Assembly (NCBI GenBank): GCA_036675475.1
Contig: JAKFEY010000078.1
Span: forward strand, 1-12,651
Direction of reading: 5' to 3'
DNA length: 12,651 nucleotides
Origin: JALYRV01 sp036675475
Lineage (GTDB): Bacteria; Acidobacteriota; Vicinamibacteria; Vicinamibacterales; SCN-69-37
A program made the position numbers and the translations under genes. Of the stretch, positions 1 through 6,777 are shown one piece after another. Every line of letters starts with the position of its first letter. Position 1 is the first letter of the stretch. The notes beneath the pieces are model-generated. The model did not search any database and was not told the origin of the DNA. It was given only the letters and a program-made list of their open reading frames with translations.

Positions 1-1236
1 GGCGGCGCGCATGGCGGGGTAGAGGCCGAAGACGATCCCGACCGTCACTGACACGGCACACGACAGGATCACCGACAGCGGGCTGATGATCGTCGACCAG
101 CCGGCCGCGTAGGCCACGAGCTGCGACAGCGCAATTCCCACCACCACGCCGGCGAGGCCGCCGGTCATCGTAATCAGTGTCGTCTCGACCAGGAACTGCC
201 GGATGATGTCGCGGCGGGTCGCGCCAATGGCGCGGCGCACGCCGATCTCCTTCGTGCGCTCCATGACGCTGGCCAGCATGATGTTCATGATGCCGATGCC
301 GCCCACCAGCAGCGAGATGGCCGCGATCGACACCATCACGATTTCGAACAGGCGGCGCGTGCGCTGCTGCTCGGCCAGCAGCTCGGCCGGGACGATGACG
401 GAGAAGTCACCGGCGCTGCGGTGCGAGGCGTCGAGCAGGCCGCGGATGATGGCGCCTGAGCCGCTCACGTCGGCCGTCTGCGACAGGCCCAGGTAGATGC
501 CGTCGATCTCGTCGCGCATCCGGCTCTGGGATTCCTCGAGACGCAGGATGGCGGCCTGCAGCGGGACGTAGACGAGATTGTTGCGGTCGATCGCGGGAAT
601 GCCCTCGACCTCCTGCCGCGCGGCCATCTGCGGGCCGGCCACGCCCACGATTTCGAACCACTGATCGTTGAGCTTCACGTGCTTGCCGACCGGCGCGTCG
701 GCGCCGAAGAGCGACGCGGCCGCGGCCTGGCCGAGCACCGCCACGGGCAGCGCGCCTGTGTTTTCTTCCTCGGTGAAGAAGCGGCCCGAGGTCGTGCGCA
801 GGTTGGCGATGGCTTGATACGCCGGCTCGACGCCGAATACCGCGGGCGGTTCGGCCTGCGGCTTGGGCAGCACCTGCGACGGCACCACGCGCTTGCGCGC
901 GGTCGCCAGGTCCACGCCTTCGAGCGTGGCGCGAATAGCGCGATAGTCGCGGAACGACAGGCCCGGCGACAGCTGGCGGATGCGCTGCAGCGACTGCTGA
1001 TCGGGCGCCTCGCGCGCCTCGATGATGACGTTGCGCACGCCGAGCTGCTCGATGAAGGCGATGACCTCCTGCTGGGCGCCGGCGCCAATCGACAGCATGG
1101 CGATGACGGCGGCCACGCCGAAGATCATGCCGAGCATCGTGAGCGCGGAACGCAGCTTATGCGCGCGCAGGTTGTCGAAACCCTGTTTGAGCTCGGGCCC
1201 GAGGTCGAGGGGGCGCCGGACGGCCGCGTTCTTCAT
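1..1236 (-). CDS. MacB/FtsX-type ABC transporter permease (C-terminus cut by window edge)
   Basis: Translating the minus strand from the ATG at 1236-1234 gives 412 residues with no stop before the window edge. Architecture is that of a MacB-like permease: a cytoplasmic N-terminus, one membrane helix at about residues 31-51 (LTMLGMIFGVAAVIAML), a large periplasmic MacB_PCD-like domain to about residue 290, then three helices at about 297-325, 354-378 and 385-405. The FtsX-family signature ERTKEIGVRRAIGA lies after helix 2 (about 326-339), and the last visible residues (GLYPAMRAA) match the family's C-terminal end, so probably only 10-20 residues are missing. A Shine-Dalgarno GGGAGGG (1248-1242) sits 5 nt before the ATG, and the start overlaps the upstream adaptor's stop by 4 nt (ATGA). 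Family knowledge: such permeases work with a separate or fused ATPase and a HlyD adaptor to export antibiotics, peptides or lipids. No ATPase domain is present here, so it must be encoded elsewhere. The substrate cannot be inferred. Confidence 0.93.
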   Translation of the reverse strand, partial: MKNAAVRRPLDLGPELKQGFDNLRAHKLRSALTMLGMIFGVAAVIAMLSIGAGAQQEVIAFIEQLGVRNVIIEAREAPDQQSLQRIRQLSPGLSFRDYRAIRATLEGVDLATARKRVVPSQVLPKPQAEPPAVFGVEPAYQAIANLRTTSGRFFTEEENTGALPVAVLGQAAAASLFGADAPVGKHVKLNDQWFEIVGVAGPQMAARQEVEGIPAIDRNNLVYVPLQAAILRLEESQSRMRDEIDGIYLGLSQTADVSGSGAIIRGLLDASHRSAGDFSVIVPAELLAEQQRTRRLFEIVMVSIAAISLLVGGIGIMNIMLASVMERTKEIGVRRAIGATRRDIIRQFLVETTLITMTGGLAGVVVGIALSQLVAYAAGWSTIISPLSVILSCAVSVTVGIVFGLYPAMRAA

Positions 1237-2552
1237 CGCGGCCCTCCCGGCCCCATGGGCGCCGCCGGCGCGTTCCCGTTGGCGGGCTTGGTCTGATCGC
1301 GCTCCGGGCTCACGAGCGACACCGCCACGCCCGGCGACACGCCCTCGATGGCCGCGTAGGCCTCGGTGCGGTGCGTGACCTTCACCGGCACGGCCTCGAA
1401 GTGGACGCCTTCGGGCCGCCGCACATAGACGACCGGTTTGCCGTCCTTCTCGAAGATGGCCGTGCGCGGCACATACGTGGCTTCGGGCACCGTCTGTCCC
1501 TTGAGCAGCACGCGCACCGATGTGCCCGGCCGCAGCTGCGGATCCATGCGCGCCAGTTGCAGCACCGCGTCGAACTGACGAATCGGGCTCGGCGCTTCCA
1601 TCGATCGCGTCGCGAGGTTGGCGACCGAGATCACCTTGGCCGCGATTTCGAGGCCCGGCATCGCGTCGAACCGCACCATCGCGTCCTGGCCGACGATGAC
1701 GTTGTCGCGCTGGTGCTCGTCGATGCGCGTGCGCACTTCCATGCCGGAGATGTCGAACACGTCGAGCACCGGGCGGCCGCCGCCCACCGTGTCGCCCGCG
1801 CGATATTCGGGCAGCGTCATGCCCGAGAAGAACATGCCGCCGCTGGCGTCGCGGTTTTCGCGGACGACGATCAGGCCGGGCATCTCGGCCCTGACGGTGA
1901 GGCTCTCGATGTTGCGGCGCGCGCGGTCGGCGTCGAAGCGCTCGCGATTGAGCCGCTCCTGCACCACGGCCATGTCGGCCGCGTTGTTGATGGCGCGCGA
2001 CTTCTGGTCCGCCTCGAGCTGCGCCAGGCGGCGCCGCGCCTCTTCGAGCGTGAGCTCGCGCTTCTTGCGCTCGTTGGCGGCAATCAGGTCGGCCTCGCCG
2101 CGGATGTCGAGCTCCGCGCGGCGCACGTCGAAGCGCGCCGTCATCAGGTCGACCCGCGCCTGCGCGGCCTGCACGGCGGCGTTGGCCTTGAGGCGCACGA
2201 TTTCCTGCTCGGCCTGCTCGAGCTGCGACAGCGCCTCCTGCAGCGCAAACTGCTGGTCGACCGGATCGAACTCGACGATGACGTCGCCCGGCTCGACGCG
2301 CTGACCGGTGCTCGCAATCGTCAGCACGCGCAGCGCGCCACCAACGGGCGGCGCCGACACCGGCACCATGCGCGTCGCGCGCAGCTCGCCGGTGGCATTC
2401 ACGTCGAGCGACAGCGGCCCCTTGACCACCTCCGCCGTCGGCAGTGTGGACACCGGCGCCGTCAGCGACGAGGCGGTGGAGATGCCGGCCGCGGCCAGCG
2501 CGCCCGCGACGGCCACGCCGGCGCCAATGAGGACCAGCCCGCGCCGCGTCAT
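1233..2552 (-). CDS. HlyD/MacA-type periplasmic adaptor, third of three
   Basis: A 439-residue membrane-fusion (adaptor) protein expected to link an inner-membrane permease to an outer-membrane channel. The N-terminus MTRRGLVLIGAGVAVAGALAAAG is an uncleaved anchor or signal (residues 4-24). The first lipoyl half ends near EPGDVIVEFDPVDQ (87-100). A long, charged, Glu/Arg/Ala-rich helical hairpin follows (about 102-217, with a helix break near 185-195), and the second lipoyl half is LTVRAEMPGLIVV (218-230). The beta-barrel is at about 270-350 (VGQDAMVRFDAMPG, RPGTSVRVLL) and a membrane-proximal domain at about 355-415 (VPRTAIFEKDGKPVVYV). The last 20 residues are Pro/Gly/Ala-rich; their codons also hold the Shine-Dalgarno of the downstream permease. 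Start: ATG at 2552 with GGGAGG (2564-2559) 6 nt upstream, and a 4 nt ATGA overlap with the preceding gene. It sits directly before the permease, so it is the likeliest direct partner. The family is clear; the substrate is not. Confidence 0.92.
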   Translation of the reverse strand: MTRRGLVLIGAGVAVAGALAAAGISTASSLTAPVSTLPTAEVVKGPLSLDVNATGELRATRMVPVSAPPVGGALRVLTIASTGQRVEPGDVIVEFDPVDQQFALQEALSQLEQAEQEIVRLKANAAVQAAQARVDLMTARFDVRRAELDIRGEADLIAANERKKRELTLEEARRRLAQLEADQKSRAINNAADMAVVQERLNRERFDADRARRNIESLTVRAEMPGLIVVRENRDASGGMFFSGMTLPEYRAGDTVGGGRPVLDVFDISGMEVRTRIDEHQRDNVIVGQDAMVRFDAMPGLEIAAKVISVANLATRSMEAPSPIRQFDAVLQLARMDPQLRPGTSVRVLLKGQTVPEATYVPRTAIFEKDGKPVVYVRRPEGVHFEAVPVKVTHRTEAYAAIEGVSPGVAVSLVSPERDQTKPANGNAPAAPMGPGGPR

Positions 2553-3802
2553 CGCGTGCCTCCCGCCGGCGGCTCGGTCGGATCGACGAGCGCGACGCGA
2601 TCACCGGCCGCCACGCCCCTGCCGACGGCCACGTGCTCGCGCCCGCGCCGAAGAATGTCGACCACCGTCGGCGTGAACGAGCGGCCTGTCAGTTTGTAGA
2701 CGATGGACTGGCCGTCGACGTTGAAGATGGCGCCGGCCGGCACGAGTGTGGCGTTGTCGATGCGCCCGACGGCGACCTGCGCGGTGGCGCTCATGCCGGG
2801 GCGAAGACGATCGTCGGCCTTGTCGACCGAAATCTTCATGTCGAAGTTGCGGCCGGGCGGAAAGCCGGTGGAGAAGTCGGGCCGCGCGAGCACCGAGATG
2901 CTCGTGAGCGTGGCCTCGAGGATGCTGCCTGGCAGCGCGTCGACGCGGATGGAGGCGCGCTGGCCCACCTGCACGCGGCCGCGGTCGGCTTCTTCGACGC
3001 GCGAGGAGAGGTGCACGGAGGACAGATCCGGCAGCTCGATGATCTGCGCGCCCGGCCAGGCCTGATCGCCGGCGCGGAACTCCTGCGGCGGCTGCATGGG
3101 CGAGGCGGCGCGCGGGTTGAGCATGATGTTGGCGACGCCGTCGGCCGGCGCCGTCAGCTGCAGGTTGGCGAGGGCGCGCTCGCGGCGCGCGATCTCCATC
3201 TGCACGCGCTCGACGCGGCGGCCGATGCGCGCGATGTTGCTTTCGGCCGACTGCTTGTCGGCCTCGGCCTTGTTGCGAATCTCGATCAGCCGCTGCTCGG
3301 CGTCGAGCAGGGCGAGCTTGGCGCGCTCGGCGTCGAGCCGCGCGATGAACTCCTCGCCGCTCAGATCCAGCTTGGCGCGCTGGACGTCATACTCCGCCTT
3401 GAGCAGGGCGGTGGCGTTGGCCTCGTGGCGAAGCCGCGCGTCGGCGCGCGCCTGATCCACCTGCGCCTGCGCCGTCTTCAACTCGGTGGTCTGCGTCACC
3501 AGCTCGCGGCGCGGCGTCGACGCGTCGAACTCCACGAGCACGTCGCCCGCCTTCACGCGCGTGCCGTCGCGCACGATGCGGATGATCTGCAGCTGGCCGG
3601 CGTCGCTCGGCGCCGTCACGGTAATCGACTTGAAGGGCCGGATCTCGCCGCGGATTTCCACGACGTCGGTGAAGACGCCCGTGGTGACCTCGCCCATGGG
3701 CAGATCCGGCGCGCCGCCGCGCGAGGCGGACGCGATCGCGGTGGCGGCGAGAATCGTGAGCGTGGCGCCGCCGGCAATGAGCTGCCGCCGCGTGAACGTC
3801 AT
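2549..3802 (-). CDS. HlyD/MacA-type periplasmic adaptor, second of three
   Basis: A 417-residue adaptor protein, homologous in layout to its neighbours. The N-terminus MTFTRRQLIAGGATLTILAA is hydrophobic and carries a twin-arginine-like stretch (TRRQLIAG), so export by Sec or Tat is open. The first lipoyl half ends at VKAGDVLVEFDAS (83-95). A helical hairpin occupies about 97-213, and the second lipoyl half is LQLTAPADGVANIM (214-227). The beta-barrel is at about 262-345 (VGQRASIRVDALPG, RLRPGMSATAQV) and a membrane-proximal domain at about 350-408 (LVPAGAIFNVDGQSIVY), so all four adaptor domains are present. Start: ATG at 3802 with a strong GGAGGAG (3816-3810) 7 nt upstream; the start shares one base with the upstream stop (TGATG). 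This indicates coupled translation in one operon with the other adaptors and the permease. Confidence 0.92.
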   Translation of the reverse strand: MTFTRRQLIAGGATLTILAATAIASASRGGAPDLPMGEVTTGVFTDVVEIRGEIRPFKSITVTAPSDAGQLQIIRIVRDGTRVKAGDVLVEFDASTPRRELVTQTTELKTAQAQVDQARADARLRHEANATALLKAEYDVQRAKLDLSGEEFIARLDAERAKLALLDAEQRLIEIRNKAEADKQSAESNIARIGRRVERVQMEIARRERALANLQLTAPADGVANIMLNPRAASPMQPPQEFRAGDQAWPGAQIIELPDLSSVHLSSRVEEADRGRVQVGQRASIRVDALPGSILEATLTSISVLARPDFSTGFPPGRNFDMKISVDKADDRLRPGMSATAQVAVGRIDNATLVPAGAIFNVDGQSIVYKLTGRSFTPTVVDILRRGREHVAVGRGVAAGDRVALVDPTEPPAGGTR

Positions 3803-4830
3803 CAGCGGGCTCCTCCAAACAAATCAATCGAGGCGGTCAGGTCGGGCATCAGATTCGGATGCGAGCCGGCGACCTCGATGACGGCGGTGAACGTGCGGAC
3901 TTTCGGATTGCGCTGGCTGGCCACCGCGAGCGGCGCCACCAGCGTGACCGTGCCGTCGAACGCGAGGCCGGGATAGGCGTCGAGCCGCACCTTCGCGCGC
4001 TGGCCCACAGAGACTTTCGTGATGTCGGCCTGGTTGACGCGCGCGCGCACGCGCATCTTCGACGGATCGATCACATCCATCACCGCCATCCCAGGCCGGA
4101 CCAGATCCCCCTCCTGAAACTCCGTCATCGTCCCCGCCCGGAACGTGGTCTTGATGACGGCCAGGCCGGCAAACGGCGCGCGCACCGCCATGAATTCGGC
4201 GTTGCGCTCGGAGTTCTCGAGCGCGAGCAGCGCGCGGTCGCGGCGGATTTCGAGGATGCGAAGGTCGGCTTTCTCGGCGGCGCGCTTGAGGCTGTAGGTT
4301 TCGCGCAGCAGCGCGAGCCGGGCCTCGGCCTGCTCGAGCATCAGGTCGTTCTTTTCGGCGTCGACGCGGGGAATCAGCTCGTTCTTCGCCGTCTCGAGCT
4401 TTGCGCGCGCCACGTCGTTGACGGCCTGCGTGATGGCCGTGTCGTCCTGCGCGCGCGTGACGCTCTGCGTGGCGAGGCTGCGGTCGATCTGGCCATTGAG
4501 GTCGCTGACCTCGACGCGCCGGTTGAAGGCCTCGCGCAACTGGTCCTGCGGGTCGATTTCCATCAGCACCTGTCCGGCCGACACCTGCGTGCCGCCCGGC
4601 ACCAGCTTCATCAGCGTGAGCTGCCCGAAATCGCGGCCCGACAGCCGCGGCACCATGATGGCGACGGCGCGCTCGGCTTCGACCAGCCCGCTCAAGCGCA
4701 CGACCGGCGTGCCCTGATCGGGCGCAGGCTGCTGCGCGGCGACAGCCGCCGCCACCGCGGCGCCGAGAACGACGGAGAGCACGAGGGCAGGGATAAATCG
4801 AGACATCAGCGTGCGATGGGGTTTAGACAC
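3802..4830 (-). CDS. Short HlyD-type periplasmic adaptor, first of three
   Basis: A 342-residue adaptor from GTG at 4830, or 334 residues from the in-frame ATG at 4806. Neither start has a Shine-Dalgarno. A secretion signal (FIPALVLSVVLGAAVAAAVAAQQ) has an Ala-rich cleavage site near residue 32. The first lipoyl half ends at VSAGQVLMEIDPQDQ (83-97), the helical hairpin spans about 98-212, and the second lipoyl half is FMAVRAPFAGLAVI (213-226). The beta-barrel is at about 258-338 (VGQRAKVRLDAYPG, MPDLTASIDLF). The protein stops there, so the membrane-proximal domain of the other two adaptors is missing. Because the stop is a clean TGATG junction with the next gene and the barrel is complete, this looks like a natural short form rather than a truncation. 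It is the first gene of the efflux operon; promoter and operator candidates lie just upstream, shared with the divergent HD-GYP gene. Confidence is lower for the exact start than for the family. Confidence 0.88.
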   Translation of the reverse strand: MSKPHRTLMSRFIPALVLSVVLGAAVAAAVAAQQPAPDQGTPVVRLSGLVEAERAVAIMVPRLSGRDFGQLTLMKLVPGGTQVSAGQVLMEIDPQDQLREAFNRRVEVSDLNGQIDRSLATQSVTRAQDDTAITQAVNDVARAKLETAKNELIPRVDAEKNDLMLEQAEARLALLRETYSLKRAAEKADLRILEIRRDRALLALENSERNAEFMAVRAPFAGLAVIKTTFRAGTMTEFQEGDLVRPGMAVMDVIDPSKMRVRARVNQADITKVSVGQRAKVRLDAYPGLAFDGTVTLVAPLAVASQRNPKVRTFTAVIEVAGSHPNLMPDLTASIDLFGGAR

Positions 4831-4833
4831 CGG

Positions 4834-4839
4834 ATATTA
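4834..4839 (-). promoter_or_regulatory. Candidate -10 box (TAATAT) for the efflux operon
   Basis: On the minus strand TAATAT matches the sigma-70 -10 consensus in 4 of 6 positions, including the conserved first TA and last T. It is one of few AT-rich hexamers in the divergent gap. Transcription would begin near 4827, which is inside the GTG start at 4830 and would favour the ATG at 4806. No convincing -35 is seen at normal spacing, so this is tentative. Confidence 0.35.
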
Positions 4840-4851
4840 CGACGCGGACAG

Positions 4852-4864
4852 TGTAGCCGCTACA
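4852..4864. promoter_or_regulatory. Perfect inverted repeat in the divergent gap, possible operator
   Basis: TGTAGC and its exact complement GCTACA are separated by a single C. The element lies between the divergent efflux operon and the HD-GYP gene, ends one base before the ATG at 4865, and overlaps the TACAAT -10-like hexamer (4861-4866). A regulator dimer bound here could block the plus-strand promoter and would cover the -35 area of the minus-strand one. The half-site is short (6 bp), so chance occurrence is possible. No regulator gene is in the window. Confidence 0.35.
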
Positions 4865-4866
4865 AT
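4861..4866 (+). promoter_or_regulatory. Candidate -10 box (TACAAT) for the HD-GYP gene
   Basis: TACAAT differs from the sigma-70 consensus TATAAT at one position. It overlaps the ATG at 4865, so a transcript made from it would start near 4873 and could only use the in-frame GTG at 4874, as a leaderless message. No -35 of good quality is seen. Either this promoter with the GTG start is right, or transcription begins further upstream and the ATG is used. Confidence 0.4.
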
Positions 4867-6289
4867 GGCGCACGTGACGGCGTCCGCCGCCTTTTCCACG
4901 AACGAACAGTCCGGCCGCGTCGTGCGGCTCTCCGAAGTCCTGTCCGGGCTGTCGTACGCGCTCGACTTGACCGAGGGGCACCCGCGCGGCCATTCGGCGC
5001 GCTCCTGCCTCATCGGTATGCGCATCGCGCGCGAGCTGGGGCTGCCGGCCGATCGCCAGTCCGATCTCTTCTACGCGCTGCTGCTGAAGGACGCCGGCTG
5101 TTCGAGCAACGCCGCGCGCGTGTCGCAGCTGTTCGGCGGCAGCGACCAGGAGCTCAAGCGCGACATCTGGATGCGCGACTGGCGCAAATGGCGCGAGCAG
5201 CTCGCCTACGGCCTGGCAGCGACGGCGCATGAGCCTTCGACGATGGGGCGGGTGAAACGGTTGTTGAGGCTGGCCTGGGAGGGCCCGGGCGCGCGCCGGG
5301 AGCTGTTTCAGCTGCGGTGCGATCGGGGCGCCGAGATCGCGCGCACGCTGGGTTTTCCCGAGCGGACGTGGCGCGCGGTGCGCAGCATGGACGAGCACTG
5401 GGACGGCGGCGGCTTTCCCGACGGCGCGTCGCGCGATCGCATTCCGCTCGAGGCGCGCATCATCAATCTGGCGCAGGTGCTCGAGATCTTCTGGAACGAG
5501 CGCGGGCGCGACGCCGCGCTCGACGTCGCGTCGGCGCGCAGCGGCCGCTGGTTCGATCCCGAACTGGTGCGCGTGGCCGAGCACATCGCGAAGGATCCGG
5601 CGCTGGCCGAATCGCTCGAGGACCCGGACCTGCCCGCGGCGGTGAGCGCCGCGGAGCCCGATGAGCGCGTGCTGCCGGTCGACGAGGGTCGCCTCGACTG
5701 GATCGCCTCGGCGTTCGCGCTCGTGGTCGATGCCAAGTCAACATTCACGTATCAGCATTCGGCGCGCGTGGCGGGCCTTGCGGTCTTCATCGCCGAGCGG
5801 ATGGGACTGTCTGACGCGAACCGCGTGCGGCTGCGGCGCGCGGGCCTGCTGCACGACATCGGCAAACTCGGCGTGCCGAACCGGATTCTCGACAAACCCG
5901 GGAAGCTCGATCCCGCAGAGTGGGCGGTCATCCAGCGCCACGCCTACTGGAGCGAGCAGATTCTCGAGCGCGTGCCCGTGTTCCGTGAGTTCGCGCGCGA
6001 CGCCGGCGCGCATCACGAGCGGCTCGACGGCAAGGGGTATCACCGCGGCGTGAGCGCCGAGCGCCTGTCGACCGACGCGCGCGTGCTGGCGGTCGCCGAT
6101 CGCATCGACGCGCTCTCGGCCGACCGTCCGTACCGCGGGCGCCTCGACGCCGTCACCGTGCGCCGCCTTGTCGACGAGGACTGCGGCCCCGGCCTCTGTC
6201 CCGTCATCGTCGAAGCCGTCCTGCCCGCGCTCGAGATGTCGATCGACAGCTTCGCCGGCTACGGCCAGGAGAAGGAGCGTACGCAGTGA
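4865..6289 (+). CDS. Tandem HD-GYP domain protein, first domain degenerate
   Basis: 474 residues from the ATG at 4865; an in-frame GTG at 4811 lies inside the divergent gene and is less likely, and a GTG at 4874 fits a leaderless transcript. There is no signal peptide or membrane helix, so it is cytoplasmic. The C-terminal half is a good HD-GYP domain: QHSARV (about 298-303), HDIGK (330-334), HHERLDGKGYH (383-393) and VADRIDALSADRPYR (410-424). HD-GYP proteins of this type cleave cyclic di-GMP. The metal ligands are present, but the GYP signature reads GYH. The N-terminal half repeats the fold in worn form: LKDAG (74-78) stands where HDIGK is expected, and MDEHWDGGGFPDG (175-187) followed by IPLEARIINLAQVLEIF stands for the HHE/GYP part. 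The catalytic HD pair is lost, suggesting a regulatory or ligand-sensing role. The gene diverges from the efflux operon and overlaps the next small gene by 4 nt. Activity is inferred, not shown. Confidence 0.88.
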   Translation: MAHVTASAAFSTNEQSGRVVRLSEVLSGLSYALDLTEGHPRGHSARSCLIGMRIARELGLPADRQSDLFYALLLKDAGCSSNAARVSQLFGGSDQELKRDIWMRDWRKWREQLAYGLAATAHEPSTMGRVKRLLRLAWEGPGARRELFQLRCDRGAEIARTLGFPERTWRAVRSMDEHWDGGGFPDGASRDRIPLEARIINLAQVLEIFWNERGRDAALDVASARSGRWFDPELVRVAEHIAKDPALAESLEDPDLPAAVSAAEPDERVLPVDEGRLDWIASAFALVVDAKSTFTYQHSARVAGLAVFIAERMGLSDANRVRLRRAGLLHDIGKLGVPNRILDKPGKLDPAEWAVIQRHAYWSEQILERVPVFREFARDAGAHHERLDGKGYHRGVSAERLSTDARVLAVADRIDALSADRPYRGRLDAVTVRRLVDEDCGPGLCPVIVEAVLPALEMSIDSFAGYGQEKERTQ

Positions 6290-6531
6290 GCGCGACAGCC
6301 ACGCCCAGGCGCCCCGCCGCGGGGCAATCCACACCCAAGCGCCCCACGCGCGCGCACGGCGCCATGGCGCTCGTGTTGATCGCGCTCGGCGCGTATCCGT
6401 TTCTCACGGGTGCCTACGCCGAGCGCTCGCTGCTGTGGAACAGCGCGAGCGTCGTGCTGCTGCTGTCCGGCCTCTTCAGCCTGTGGATCATCTGGCGCGC
6501 CTTCAGCGCCACGCGGCCGCGCGGACGGTAG
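6286..6531 (+). CDS. Small two-helix membrane protein, function unknown
   Basis: 81 residues starting at GTG 6286, which overlaps the HD-GYP stop by 4 nt (GTGA). AAGGAG (6272-6277) is 8 nt upstream, so a coupled start is well supported. The first 25 residues are basic and Pro/Thr-rich (MSATATPRRPAAGQSTPKRP), followed by a helix at about 26-43 (GAMALVLIALGAYPFL), a short loop, a second helix at about 50-70 (LWNSASVVLLLSGLFSLWIIW) and a basic tail (RAFSATRPRGR). The positive charge at both ends predicts both termini in the cytoplasm. I do not recognise a family. Overlap with the HD-GYP gene suggests joint production, perhaps a membrane partner, but that is inference. Confidence 0.72.
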   Translation: MSATATPRRPAAGQSTPKRPTRAHGAMALVLIALGAYPFLTGAYAERSLLWNSASVVLLLSGLFSLWIIWRAFSATRPRGR

Positions 6532-6573
6532 GCACGCGCCGCAGGGCTCACCAAGGTTGATACGCGTCGACTC

Positions 6574-6593
6574 AAGCCGTTCCGGAACGGCTT
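6574..6593. terminator. 20 bp perfect palindrome, weak terminator or operator
   Basis: The half AAGCCGTTCC is followed immediately by its exact complement. As RNA it would form a stem of about 8 bp with a 4 nt loop, followed by only CTTTAA and then GC-rich sequence. It lies 43 bp after the stop of the small membrane protein, where a terminator for the HD-GYP operon is expected, but the U-tract is too short for a classic intrinsic terminator. Because it is a perfect even palindrome 16 bp before a TTGACA hexamer, it could instead be a protein-binding site. Confidence 0.45.
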
Positions 6594-6609
6594 TAACGCG
6601 CGAAAGTAC

Positions 6610-6615
6610 TTGACA
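6610..6615 (+). promoter_or_regulatory. Consensus -35 hexamer (TTGACA) without a clear -10
   Basis: A perfect sigma-70 -35 hexamer. At 17-18 bp spacing the downstream sequence reads CGTTTG/GTTTGT, a poor -10. It would point toward the HNH-like relic, whose reading frame begins about 160 bp later. Possibly a remnant promoter of the decayed gene. Confidence 0.25.
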
Positions 6616-6777
6616 CGATTTCAGACGCCGATCGTTTGTCTTTCAGGTGGCGCCCTGGATGGCCTCGCAGAGCGGCGTGCATGACGCGTAAGACGGGATC
6701 GGCGCGCGGCTGAGCATCGAAGGTCGCGCGTCGCGTGATCTCGCGGCAGGAAGCCTCCCAAGCCATCGAAAAAGACG

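Larger units (their letters stand above)
6532..6777. other. 246 bp non-coding gap before the HNH-like relic
   Basis: No credible gene is seen on either strand. The gap contains a 20 bp perfect palindrome (6574-6593) and a consensus -35 hexamer TTGACA (6610-6615). It is less GC-rich than its left flank, a shift that continues into the following pseudogene. Confidence 0.6.

Noticed and set aside
4811..4864. GTG start at 4811 for the HD-GYP protein
   Set aside because: It would overlap the divergent adaptor's start region, has no Shine-Dalgarno, and adds 18 residues with no family character.
1371..5232. Long plus-strand open frames opposite the efflux adaptor genes (about 440-460 codons each)
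   Set aside because: They are His/Arg/Asp/Leu-rich low-quality translations antisense to clear adaptor genes, a normal result of high third-position GC. They have no recognisable domains.
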